DNA of 64,000 nucleotides from Porphyra umbilicalis (Eukaryota > Rhodophyta > Bangiophyceae > Bangiales > Bangiaceae): assembly GCA_002049455.2 (NCBI GenBank), contig KV918761.1:124001-188000 (forward strand), read 5' to 3'. Positions 33,643 to 43,837 of the stretch are shown piece after piece. The translations under genes were made by a program, and so were the position numbers. Below the pieces are notes generated by a model that was not told where the DNA came from, did not search any database, and saw nothing but the letters and a program-made list of their open reading frames with translations. The stretch's first letter is position 1, and each line of letters starts with the position of its first letter.

Positions 33643-34650
33643 GTGTCGGCTGGCCCGGCGGTGGCGAGCCTCCTCGCCGGCGACGGGGCGTGGGCGAACC
33701 CGCCCGGCGAGTCTGTCAATGGCACGGCGCGCGTCGCCGCCACGACGGCGGCGGTGGAGGGCGTCCTCGCCTCATCCGCCGTGGTGGCGGTGGAGCGCCC
33801 GAGCGCCGCCCTCGCCGCCTTTTCCCCCGCCGCCGGCGTGTGGTCGACGGTCGACGAGTGGCACGCGCGGCGGTTGCGGAGCCGCTGAGGCGCCGCCGGC
33901 GGCCTCGTTGCTCTCCTCAAAGCGCTGGAGGAGCGGGTGGCGGGCGGAAATGCTGCTGCCGCCGCAGCCGAGACGCGGGCGAGCTTGGTCACCTACTGCG
34001 ACGACTACCGCGCGCGCGTCGCTTTGACGTCGGCCTCGCCGGGAAAACAAACGCTGCTGCTGCGCGCGGCCGAGGGGGGAGACGGGGCGGACACGGCGGC
34101 CGCCGCTGCGGCGGCAACGACGACGGCGGGAGGCGCGGTCTGTGGAGGCGCCAGGAGGCCCGCCGCGGCGGCATTGCCCGCCAGCACCGTGCGGGCGGCG
34201 CATAGCGGCGTGCGCCCGCCGCCCACCCGCGTGCGACTGGCCGTGCGGGGCACGGCCGAGGAGGCGCTCCACCAACGCCGCCGCCAGTTGCTGACGAGCC
34301 CATGGCGCGCGGCGACCGCCTCGCTTGCGTTCCCAATCGTGCCGCCGTCCTCAAGGCCGACGCCTCCATCACGGCGGCGCGGCTTCACGTGTTTAGGCCC
34401 GACGAAGTGGGCGCCCGCCGCCTCGCAACGTCGGCGACCTCGCCGGCGGCGGCGGCGGCGGTGGCGGCGGCCGGCGGCCTCGGCGGCCTCAAACGCGTCG
34501 GTGGCGGGGCTGCCATCAAGGACTCTGAGGCCGTGGCCGCCGCCGCGCACAACACCGACGCGGCGGCGCGCGCGGCGGCGGCCGCCCGGATGGCGACCGA
34601 CGAGGTGACGGTGACGACGGGGGGGGACATGGCCGCCTTGCGCGGCTGAG
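33643..34650 (+). pseudogene. Ala-rich coding-like remains, function unknown
   Basis: Two plus-strand stretches in one phase, separated by a TGA at 33886-33888, look protein-like: VASLLAGDGAWANPPGESVN with VWSTVDEWHARRL, then ALLKALEERVAGG with TRASLVTYCDDYRARVALTS. After about 34300 a different phase takes over (CVPNRAAVLKADASITAARL, then HVFRPDEVGARRL) and ends in a stop at 34647-34649. This pattern fits a decayed gene, or a gene with short introns, that leads into the glycosyltransferase-like segment downstream. No domain is recognised in this part. Confidence 0.3.
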
Positions 34651-34663
34651 GCGGGCTTTCGAC

Positions 34664-34930
34664 TGCTTGCGTGCCTTCAAGCGGCTCGCCGCCGGGGCTC
34701 ACGCGGCGGCCGTGTCGACGGGGAAGGCGACAGCACAGGCGGGGCCGTTTGTGACGTTTACGCTGGTGACAAGAGCGTTCACAGATATGGCCCTGTCCTG
34801 GCTGTGCAACGTCCGCGCGCTCGACGCGCCGCCGCAAGCGCTAGTGTTTGCGGAAGCCGACGAGGAGTCGTACGACCGGAGGACGGCCGCCGTTGCCGCC
34901 GCGTCGTGCCCACCTCCGGCCGTGGGCGGC
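34664..34930 (+). pseudogene. nucleotide-sugar transferase-like (GT77-type) fragment, cut by satellite
   Basis: The frame includes RLAAGAHAAAVSTGK, then PFVTFTLVTRAFTDMALSWL, CNVRALDAPPQALVF and EADEESYD. The pattern F-V-x-VT...D-x-x-NW-x-x-x-(L/A)...V-x-x-xDEE-x-Y is typical of the start of the nucleotide-diphospho-sugar transferase domain (GT77/PF03407 type), which acts on cell-wall or glycoprotein glycans in the Golgi. The similarity ends at about 34860, where sequence of the 171-bp array begins. No continuation was recognised beyond the array, so only the start of a domain is present. The assignment rests on a short match. Confidence 0.35.
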
Positions 34931-37870
34931 GGGGTTGAAAGACAACGCCGCACGTGCGGCGATGCTTACCCGAGGGGAATGAAGCGGTAAGGCGAAGATG
35001 AGGGACGTGGCGGCAGCGTCTGTCATGTGCCCGCCCACGTCTGTCGACATCGGCGGCGGCAGAGGTAGCTGACTGCTGCCGACGCCTTCGCAGCGGTCGC
35101 CGTCGCGTATCAGACAGCGCCGCACGTGCGGCGATGATCCTTCGGGGTGGGGTATGCAGGTGGGCGGGGATGGCGGACGGGGCGGCTGATTCTGTCACGC
35201 GCCCGCCCACGTCTGTCGACGTCGGCGGCGGCAGAGGCAGCTGAGCGCCGCCGACGCCATCGCCGCAGCCGCCGTCGATATCAGACAACGCAACATGTGC
35301 GGCCATGGTCAACCGGGGTGGCGGGAGCGGGTGAGCGGGGATGGAAGACGCGGCGGCTGTGCCCCTCACGAGCCCGTTCAAGTCTGTCGACGTCGGCGGC
35401 GGCAGAGTCAACTGAGCGCCGCCGACGCCATCGCCGCGGCCGCTGTCAATATCAGACAACGCCGCTTGTGCGGCGATGGCCAACCGGGGTGGGAAGAGCG
35501 GGTGGGCAGGGATGATGGGCGCGGTGGGTGCGTATGTCATGTGCCTGCCCACGTCTGTCGACGTCGGCGGCGGCAAAGGAAACTGACCGCCGCCAACGCC
35601 ATCGCCGCGTCCGCCGTCGATATCAGACAGCGCCGCAAGTGCGGAGATGGTCAACCGGGGTGGCGGGAGGGGGTGGGCGGGGATGGGGGTCGCGGCGGCT
35701 GCGTCCCTCACGAGCCGGTTTATGTCTGTTGACGTCGGCGGCGGCAGAGGCAACTGACCGCTGCCGACGCAATCGCCACGGCCGCCGTCTTTATAAGACA
35801 ACGCCACATGAGCGGCGATGGCCAACCGGGGTTGAGGGAGCGGGTGGGCGGGGATGGGGGACGCGGCGGCTGCGTCCATCACGAGCACGTTCATGTCTGT
35901 CGACGTCGGCGGCGGCATCGGCAACTGACCGCCGCCAACGCCATCGCCGCGGCCGCCGTCGACTTAAGACAACGCCGCAAGTGCGGCAATTGTCAACTAG
36001 GGTGGCGGGAGCAGGTGGGCGGGGAAGAGTGGCGCGGCGGTTGTGTCTGTCACGCGCCCGCCCACGTCTGTCGACGTCCACGGCGGCAAAGGCAGCTGAT
36101 CGCCGCCGACGCCATCGCAGCGGTCGCCGTCGCGTATCAGACAGCGCCGCACGTGCGGCCATGGTCATTCGGGGTGGGGGGTGCAGGTGGGCGGGGATGG
36201 CGGGCGGGGCGGCTGATTCTGTCACTCGCCCGCCCACGTCTGTCGACGTCGGCGGCGGCAAAGGCAACTGACCGCCGCCGACGCCATCGCCGCAGCCGCC
36301 GTCGACATCAGACAACGCACGCCGCAAGTGCGGCGATGGTCAACCGGGGTGGCGGGAGCGGGTGGGCGGGGATGGGGGACGCGGCGGCTGCGTCCCTCAC
36401 GAGCCCGTTCATGTCTGTCGACGTCGGCGGCGGCAGAGTCAACTGAGCGCCGCCGACGCCATCGCCGCGGCCGCCGTCAATATCAGACACTGCCGCATGT
36501 GCGGCGATAGCCAACCGGGGTGTGGGGAGCGGGTGGGCGGGCATGATTGAACCGGTGGGTGCGTCTGTCATGCGCCTGCCCACGTCTGTCGACGTCGGCG
36601 GCGGCATCGGCAACTGACCGCCGCCAACGCCATCGCCGTGGCCGCCGTCGATATCAGACAACGCCGCATGTGCGGCGATGGCCAACCGGGGTTGGAAGAG
36701 CGGGTGGGCGAAGATGGGGGACGCGCCGGCTGCGTCCCTTACGAGCACGTTCATGTCTGTCGACGTCGGCGGCGGCATCGGCGACTGACCGCCGCCGACG
36801 CCATCGCCGCGGTCGCCGTCGATTTAAGACAACGCCGCAAGTGCGGCAATGGTCAACCGGGGTGGGGGGAACAGGTGGGCGGGGAAGAGGAGCGCGGTGG
36901 CTGCGTCTGTCACGCGCCCGCCCACGTCTGTCAGAGTCCACGGCGGCAGAGGCAACTGAGCGCCGCCGACGCCATTGCCGCGATCGCTGTCGCGAATACG
37001 ACAACGCCGCACGTGCGGCAATGGTCAACCGGGATTGGGCGAGCGGGTGGGCGGGGATGTGGGACGCGGCGGCTGCGTCCGTCGCGAGCCTGTTTATGCC
37101 TCTCGACGTCGGCGGCGGCAGAGAAAACTAAGCGCCGCCGACGCCATCGCCGAGGCCGCCGGCGAAATCAGACAACGACGCATGTGCGGCAATGGTCAAC
37201 CGGGGTGGCGGGAGCGGTTGGGTGGGGATGAGAAAGGCGTCGGCTGCGCTCTCCACGAGCCCGTTCATGTCTGTCGACGTCGGCGGCGGCATCGGCAACT
37301 GACCGCCGCCGACGCCGTCGCCACGGCCGCCGGCACTTTAAGACAACGCCACAAGTGCGTCGATGGTCAACCGGGGTGGGGGGAGCGGGTGGGCGGGGAT
37401 GAAGGACGCGGCGGCTGCGTCCCTCACGAACACGTTCATCTCTGTCGACGTCGGCGGCGGCAGAGGCAACTGACCGCCGCCAACGCCATCACCGCGGCCG
37501 CCGTCGATTTACGACAACGCCGCAAGTGCGGCAATGGTCAACTGGGGTGGCGGGAGCGGGTGGGCGGGGATGGGGGACGCGGCGGCTGCGTCCCTCACGA
37601 GCCCGTCCATGTCTGTCGACGTCCAGTGCGGCAGAGGCAACTGACCGCCGCCGACGCAATGGCAGCGGTCGCCGTCGCGTATCAGACAACGCCGCACGTG
37701 CGGCGATGGTCAACCGGGGCGAGTCGAGCGGGTGAGCGGGCATGAGGGAAGCGGCGGCTGCGTTCGTCGCGAGCCCGTTCATGTCTGTCGACGTCGGCGG
37801 CGGCAAAGGCAACTGACCGCCGCCAACGCCGTCGCAGCGGCCGCCGTCGACTTGTGTGGCGTGGCCTCGT
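34930..37870. repeat. 171-bp satellite array, about 17 units, with higher-order structure
   Basis: Landmarks such as CAACCGGGGT recur at 35310, 35481, 35652, 35823 and 35994, exactly 171 bases apart. The core CACGTCTGTCGACGTCGGCG recurs with the same period across the array. Units fall into types by the bases before that core: A (GTCACGCGCCCGCC), A' (GTCATGTGCCTGCC) and B (CTCACGAGCCCGTTCA). The order is A A B A' B B A A B A' B A B B B B B. Specific variants recur six units (1026 bp) apart. The period is divisible by three, so frames stay in phase. The minus strand gives a 57-residue repeat (LPPPTSTD...AAASPIPAHPLPPPRL...ALSDIDGG). Whether that is ever translated is unknown. Confidence 0.95.
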
Positions 37871-37924
37871 GGCCGCGAACGGTCGGACATTGTGGAAGAA
37901 GCGGATTGATGGGGGTTTGAGAGG

Positions 37925-38090
37925 CGGTGCCAACGTCGGTGCCGCGCGTGCCCACATCGGTCAACGTCGGCAGCGCCCGTGCCCTCGTCGGCCGGCGTGC
38001 CCGTCTCAGTCGATGTCGGCGCGTGTGTCGCTGTCGGCGGGCGTGCCCATATCGGTCGATGTCGGCGTCAGCAGACGCCACTAACCGCCG
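37925..38090. repeat. short degenerate repeat bordering the satellite
   Basis: The motif GCGTGCCC(A/G)(T/C)(A/C)TC(G/A)GTC(A/G)A(T/C)GTCGG occurs about three times at irregular spacing. It resembles the CACGTCTGTCGACGTCGG core of the 171-bp unit, so this may be decayed array edge. Confidence 0.45.
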
Positions 38091-38469
38091 CCGACGCCCC
38101 TGTCAGCAGGGGTCAGGGTCACAGCGCGGCGGTGGTGCGGGACGCGGTCACTGCATCGTTGGCGCACTGTAGCCGCTGTCGTTATGTGTGAGGTGCCCGT
38201 GCGGGCGGATACGGTCGGCCTTGGGGGGGGCAAACGCGGGACGCGGGTGCGGGAGGTGGCGGCAGACGTGACGTCTCTTTTGACGCCGACACGGCTTCTC
38301 GACGACACTGCTGAACAGAGGGAAAGAGTCAATAACGGAGTATTCGAGCCCCACAGCAGACGCACAGCGCAACTGTCCATCCCGTCGCGCGCGCCAGGCG
38401 CGCCCCTGCAGTCGCCAACTTCCACGCCCCACCACTGTCACTCAGTCCCCCCCCCCCCTCTTCCTCCCC

Positions 38470-40308
38470 CTAGTCGACGACGTCACTCCCATCTGACCCC
38501 CCCGGTCCCTCTTCCTCATCCTCTTCCACATCACCATCGCCGCCACCAGCACTGTCGTTGCGGCTCCTCGTCGAGCCCCGCCTTCCCGCTCCGGCCCCCG
38601 CGGTGTTCGCAAGCTCGTTGTCCCACGTGGGATTCCCCCCAAGAGACACGCCGAGCACCTGGGAAGCCGCAACGCTCGAGTCAATATACTTCTTCACCAA
38701 ACAACTAATGAGAGAGAGGAGGTTGGTGTTGGAAACCGTCGTCCGCCGAGAGACCAACTGCTCCACCACGTCGGCAGGCGACACGACTCCGCATGTGATG
38801 TTCATGCCAATCAGGAAGTTCTCCGTCGCGGCTTGGATGAACTCCTCCTCCATCGCAGAAAAAAACAGCCGCCGGCACCCCCAGCGGTCCTCGGAATACC
38901 TTCCGTGCGAGCTCCTCTGGCGACAGCGCGCTGATGGCGGGGCACTCATACGTTGCTACCCCTGCATACTTGCTACGTTCCCCTGCCTTCCACCGAAGAT
39001 GAAAGGGCGTAGAGTCAATAGGGGGGGGAGAGCCAGCAGGCGTGTTTTGGTGGGTGCCAACGCGCGCCGCGGCCGCCGCCCCAACGAGGACCCCGTCCGT
39101 CGACCCGTAGCCCGTAGCAAGCAAGCGCGACACGCCATCGGCAGCCCGCATCGCGTTAGTGTGCATAAGATCAGTGTGCTCCCGCTGCATCTGTGCGGCG
39201 GAGCGCGTTCCCATCTCCTCCAAAGGACGACCGCGTGTGCCTCCCGCAGGAAGCGTGGACGAGCCGCCACCGCCGTCGTTGCTGACCGCCGAGCACCCCG
39301 CCGCAGCGCCCTCCGCGTGCGCCCGGACTGTGTTGACACAGTAGCTGCTGCACGGCGACCGCAGCGGCCCACACGACCACCGCGGACATCACTGCGACCA
39401 CGCACGTGCCGGTCCCACGCAGGTTCAGCGGAACGCCGCGCGGCGACTGCCTCCAAATCCAACTCCTCGTTCCCTGCCACCGGCGAAATTGGGGGAGGAT
39501 TGGCCGCCGCGGCGCCACCGCGCTGCCCGACATCCACCGTATACCCGCCTGCGGCAGCGCCTTGACCGCGACCGCTCCCAGGCTCCGCCGCCGCACCAAC
39601 GCCACCCCGCCCGATTCGCGCCCGCCCCGCAGCCGCGCGGTGGCCTTCGCGCCCGGCTCGCCCCCCTTCCGCCCGTACAACTGCGGCAGCACCGCCGGTT
39701 GTTGCCACTATCGCCGCCCCAACGGCCGTCTGGCCCGGCTCGATCGCGGAGGCGACCATCGCCTTAAAATGTGCGCGGTTTTCGACCCCATTCGTTGCGG
39801 CGGCGACACCGCTCGCCTCCATGACATTCGTCGCCTCGAGGACGTCCCACCCAACCTCGTGCACGTTGGCGGCGAGCCGTGCCGCAGAGGCGGTGAGCTC
39901 CTGCGCCTCGCGCAACTTCTGCCAGCATGCCGCGTGTTGCACCTGCACCCACTCAGCAACGTCGCTCTCCTGCAGCCAGGTGCAAGAAAAATCGGAAATG
40001 GTCAGCGGCGGCGCTCCGCGCCGCCGCGTGATATTTTCCGTCCTGCGGTCCATCACAAAACGCTCAGGAGACAGGGCCATCGCTCCGACGTGATGGCCCT
40101 CTCCTCGGCACTTGGAGCACTTCTCCAGGCACGCGCAGTCCTTGGAGTAGCACGTACCCGACTTGTGAAATGGGTGGGTGCGGGGCAGGCGGTGTTGGCA
40201 CGGGTAAGACTTTAGCGCACACGTGAGCCGCGAGTGTGACCCCGTCCGCTTGTTACCTTCATCATCTGGCTCCAAGTCAAACCCGCAAAGAAGGCATTTG
40301 CCTGTCAT
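38470..40308 (-). pseudogene. Cys/His-rich zinc-knuckle-like protein, family member 1, frame-disrupted
   Basis: Starts at an ATG (40306-40308). The N-terminal region is dense in Cys and His: MTGKCLLCGFDLEPDDEG, then SHSRLTCALKSYPCQH, HPFHKSGTCYSKDCACLEKC and SKCRGEGHHVG. A helical region (VQVQHAACWQKLREAQEL, AANVHEVGWDVLEATNVMEA) and a Gly/Ala-rich linker follow. Towards the 3' end coding sequence appears in other phases: GYGSTDGVLVGAAAAARV with KAGERSKYAGVATYECP (about 39.1-38.9 kb), then FIQAATENFLIGMNITCG, SPADVVEQLVSR and LLSLISCLVKKYIDSS, ending in an acidic tail and a TAG at 38470-38472. The phase changes need at least two frameshifts or short introns. A homologue is at 61939-63264. I do not recognise the family. 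Nucleic-acid binding is a guess from the Cys/His pattern. Confidence 0.6.
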
Positions 40309-43300
40309 CTCCGAGAGCCGCGCACACGCACACACAGGCACAGGGCACCTTACGGCACTCCGCAGAGCCGTACCCGCTTCACGCGTCAAGAGTCGTGGTC
40401 CACCGTACACTCTCGCCCTCCGATCGAACTGGGCGAGCGCGCTGAACGACGTCACGGTCATCGCCACACACACATTTCCTCGTGAAAGAGATGCTGAGGG
40501 TCATTAGAGGCGATGGAACGCGACTGAGGAGGCTGCCCTGAGGGGGTATGTCAGAGGGCTGCCTACCGAGTGGGGTGATAAGCGACATGCAAAAACGTCC
40601 GTCGCCGCGACTAAACAGTTGGCGTGGGGACGGGAATTGCCGTCGCGTGACTCGCGGATTTGTGGCCAAGCTTTGCGCCCCTATGACATCTGAAAGGTTC
40701 TACACGAGCAAAGGACCAGTCAGATCAAAGCGTTTCCAAGCACGGAGGATCACAAAGGAGCGCCGCGGCAGCTGCGACATTCGTGGCGGCCATGTAGCCC
40801 TCCTTTTCTAAGCTTTGCACACGTCGTTCACCATTTGCACCCAACCGGCCGGAACACGAAGTGGAGCACGCTTCCCCTCAGAGGGCCAGCGGCGCGCCGC
40901 TTAGGAGCTTCGAATTTTCACAAAATCTGGCCGCCTTCCAGGAAGGGGTCATTATGAGCCGCCTTATGAACGGGGTTAAGGTCCAATCCGCACTGCGTTG
41001 GTCACTGCTGCACGAAGTGGCGCACGTCTTCAATGGGATGAGTCCCACAAGGGCCTGAACCAGAATCGGTCCACCCACCTCAGGCGCTGGGCCACCCGTC
41101 GGAGCGCATTCCGAGGGTCGTCGCCACCCTCTCGAGAGCTGACCAGCATGTCCTGGCATTTTATCGCGCGATCGCAAGATCCTGTAAGTTGACGCGCAAG
41201 CTTGACGAAACGTGGCGCCCCTGACGGGCCTCCAGGAGGGGGTCAAACGTGCACCACCGACGGATAGGGTCCATTTTTGGGGGAAGTGCCATCGGTAGCG
41301 TTTGCAGGAACCCAGCGGTTCGGGACGCATACCGGTGCATCCGAGTGCTTAGGATTAGAATTTCAATCCGAAATGCTCGCCTCCTTCGGTGGCTTGACTC
41401 AGCCTTCACAGTTCCATCCGGCCAGCCGCAGAATCTCACGACGCCGGTCAGACGCAGCCACCCGTCCGCAGGAGCCGCCATCGCTTCCAGCTCGACTACA
41501 GCCCCCGTGCGTGCTCTCACAATGGCAGTTGCCATGGATACTACTGTGCAGGGAGGGAATGGGGGGGCGCCCCCACCCCCAGCCCAGGCCCCGTCGGTGG
41601 GGGGAGGGGGGGTGCGGGAGGCGCTGTGATTGGGCGTAGAGGACTAAGGCGACGTCTATACGAGTGGCAGCGCGCACAAAGCCGTCGGGGCCATCGTCGG
41701 GGGAAGGGGGGCATGGCGCAAACGCGAGGGTGTCCGCGTCCATAAAGGGGGTGGGGAGGTCGCAGATTGGAAAAAGTCGACAGCGCGTCATCGGTCGTGT
41801 GGGGGGGGGGGGGAAGGGAGGCCACGAAAGTGGGTTTCGGTCTGCTTGGGATCATCCTGGAGCCACACAGGGCTGCATGCTTCCACCACGTCGCGTCTAA
41901 GAGAAGACCACTCTTTAATGTATCTCGTGCATGGCCTGACGATGAGAAAAACTTCAAAAATGACACTCTGGAAAAGGACTGGGAGGCAGCCTAACTGATT
42001 GTGTTGCTGCCATCGATTCAATTGAGTGGTCGTCGTTGATACAGGCACGTAGATCTGGCAAATATACTGCACGTATGCCATTAGGATCCAGGCTGGCGTC
42101 TATCTTTGCACGGTTTTTTATGGGGTGCCTGGTGCTTTTTTGGCTACTTCGCAGCTGAAGGCGCGAGCGCGATGCCTACCTACCTACCCCTAGGCTCGCT
42201 GCTCCCCCCCGCCCCCCCTGACCCCCCCGCCTCGTCGCATCCCCCCCCTTCGCCCCCCCCCCCCTTGCCTCCCCCCCCGCTCGCCTCCTTCCCCGCCCTC
42301 GCCTCGGCTTCCCCCGGCCACGCCGCACACTGCAAGCAAGAAAGGAAGTTCTTTCCAGCGTCGTCCTCCTCTTCTGGGTCCGACAGACCGGCGTCGTCGG
42401 CGTTATCGTCTCCGGGGCGTAATGCCCTCCGGCGCAGCCACCTTGGCATCCGCGCCTTCTTCGTCCCCCCCATCAAGCCAACCGCCCCCGCCCAGAACTC
42501 CAACTACCAAGTCAGCCTGCCCACCTGCCTCCCGCACGCCATGTCCCTCTCCCCCTCCCCCCCCTCTCCCCGCCTGCTGCCGCCCGCACCTTCGCTACCA
42601 TGGTCCGGTGTCGGGCGCTAGCAGAGTGGGCTGGAGGTAGTCCGCTAATCACCGGCGGATCTGCCATCGCGCATCTTTGGTTACGTTCCGGCAACTTTAG
42701 GGCGACACAGTGTAGTGACCAGGTCTCACCAAGGGCATCAGTTTCAGCCGCGAGTACGGTACGTGGCTCGGATCCAGCCACCGAGTATTGGCTGACAGTG
42801 AGCCGGATTTCAGATGTCCGAGTATGAGTATCACTCAAACCTGACAGAGCGGGTATGAAGAGTACATACCCTTGAAGTTTTGAGACGTCGGTATCCAATG
42901 TCGTTCCGAAGCGCGGGTATGCGTATACCTTTCACAGAAATGCATATTTCCTTCGTGCAGCTAACTTTGTAGTTTTGATACCAATTTATTCGTTAAGCGG
43001 CTGATGTCGTCGTGGTGCCGGACCTCCGTTGGCTCCTCGGCCCGAACAAGCCTTGTCACTGGGTCCGACCGGGCGGCGATCAGGGCTACAGGCCCTATCG
43101 AATGCGTCCACCCCAAGGACCGATTGGAACTCTCGGTGCAATTGCAAGGAGCGAGCGAGAGGCTCGCGAAAGGCGAGACGAACGGGAGGGTTGGGAAGGT
43201 GACCGCCGCCGCGCCGCGTGGTGGGCGAGGATGAAGATCGGGGCGGAGGAACGGGGAAAGCAGAGAAGGATGACGGACGCCTAAGAGCGCAACAGGGTGG

Positions 43301-43709
43301 ATGGTGGGCTGTCACTCGCCTCGCACGCATGCAGATGCGTGATGTTGGCCCGAATCGCGCGCTCTGCCTCTGCTTAGATTGCCAGGAATCGATTTGATGT
43401 GGAAGTATCCGGTCAATTCACCGTCAAAAGTGTCGAAGTATCCAGAATCGAGAGTACTAGTAACACTCTTGATACCCTTGGACGTCAGGTTTCGCGGGTA
43501 TCTGACCACTGCTCATTCACCGCAAATGGGTATTGGGGAAGGACCGCAAAATCCCGCGAGTATGAGTATATACCCGAAAAATATACCCGAGTGATACTCT
43601 TCCCGAAATACTCTTTGTGAGGCCTGGTAGTGACCCATTGAAACCACAGCTAACGACTTGGAATGGCTGGTCGAGGATCTGGCGACACATTTATTCGGTT
43701 GAGATCGCG
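40309..43709. other. intergenic; low-complexity tracts, no supported gene
   Basis: No frame shows a recognisable domain. 41545-41620 and 41800-41815 hold long G runs, 42190-42300 a polypyrimidine/poly-C tract. 42180-42503 minus gives an acidic then Gly-rich frame (LSDPEEEDDAGKNFLSCLQC) that could be a coding scrap. 42770-43620 is AT-richer with many GAGTAT/ATACTC and GGGTAT motifs in both orientations. That resembles the interior of the hAT copies and may be another decayed transposon, but no ends were found. Confidence 0.4.
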
Positions 43710-43837
43710 TGTCCAGCGGTGAACATAACGAGAATCAGGCTCACACGACTAAGTCCCAGCCTTGTGTATCAGTGTAGTGTTGGAACTTCACGAATTCAGG
43801 ACGGGCCTCACTCAGGCGAGATCACTGTCAGCACAGG
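43710..43837 (+). repeat. dispersed ~130-bp repeat, copy A
   Basis: Matches the reverse complement of 49400-49536 over its length. Shared blocks are AACGAGAATCA, AAGTCCCAG, TTCACGAATTCAGGA, GGGCCTC and CTCAGGCGAGATCACTGTCA. Copy B has about 14 extra bases in the middle. Identity is roughly 80 percent by eye. It has no tRNA-like promoter boxes that I can see, so its class is undetermined. Confidence 0.75.

Noticed and set aside
34930-37870. Relationship to primate alpha satellite because of the 171-bp length
   Set aside because: The sequence shows no resemblance to alpha satellite and the GC content is far higher. Only the length and the type of organisation agree.
34779-37890. A secreted or structural protein made of 57-residue repeats on the minus strand of the 171-bp array
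   Set aside because: The phase is kept only because 171 is divisible by three. Stops interrupt the array in several units, and plus-strand frames are equally open.
40861-41058. Metalloprotease-like HEVAH in a 65-codon plus-strand frame
   Set aside because: No supporting residues or domain around it, and the opposite strand has an equally long frame.
42106-42621. Proline-rich 171-codon protein
   Set aside because: It is the translation of poly-C and CCT tracts; the minus strand gives a Gly-rich counterpart.
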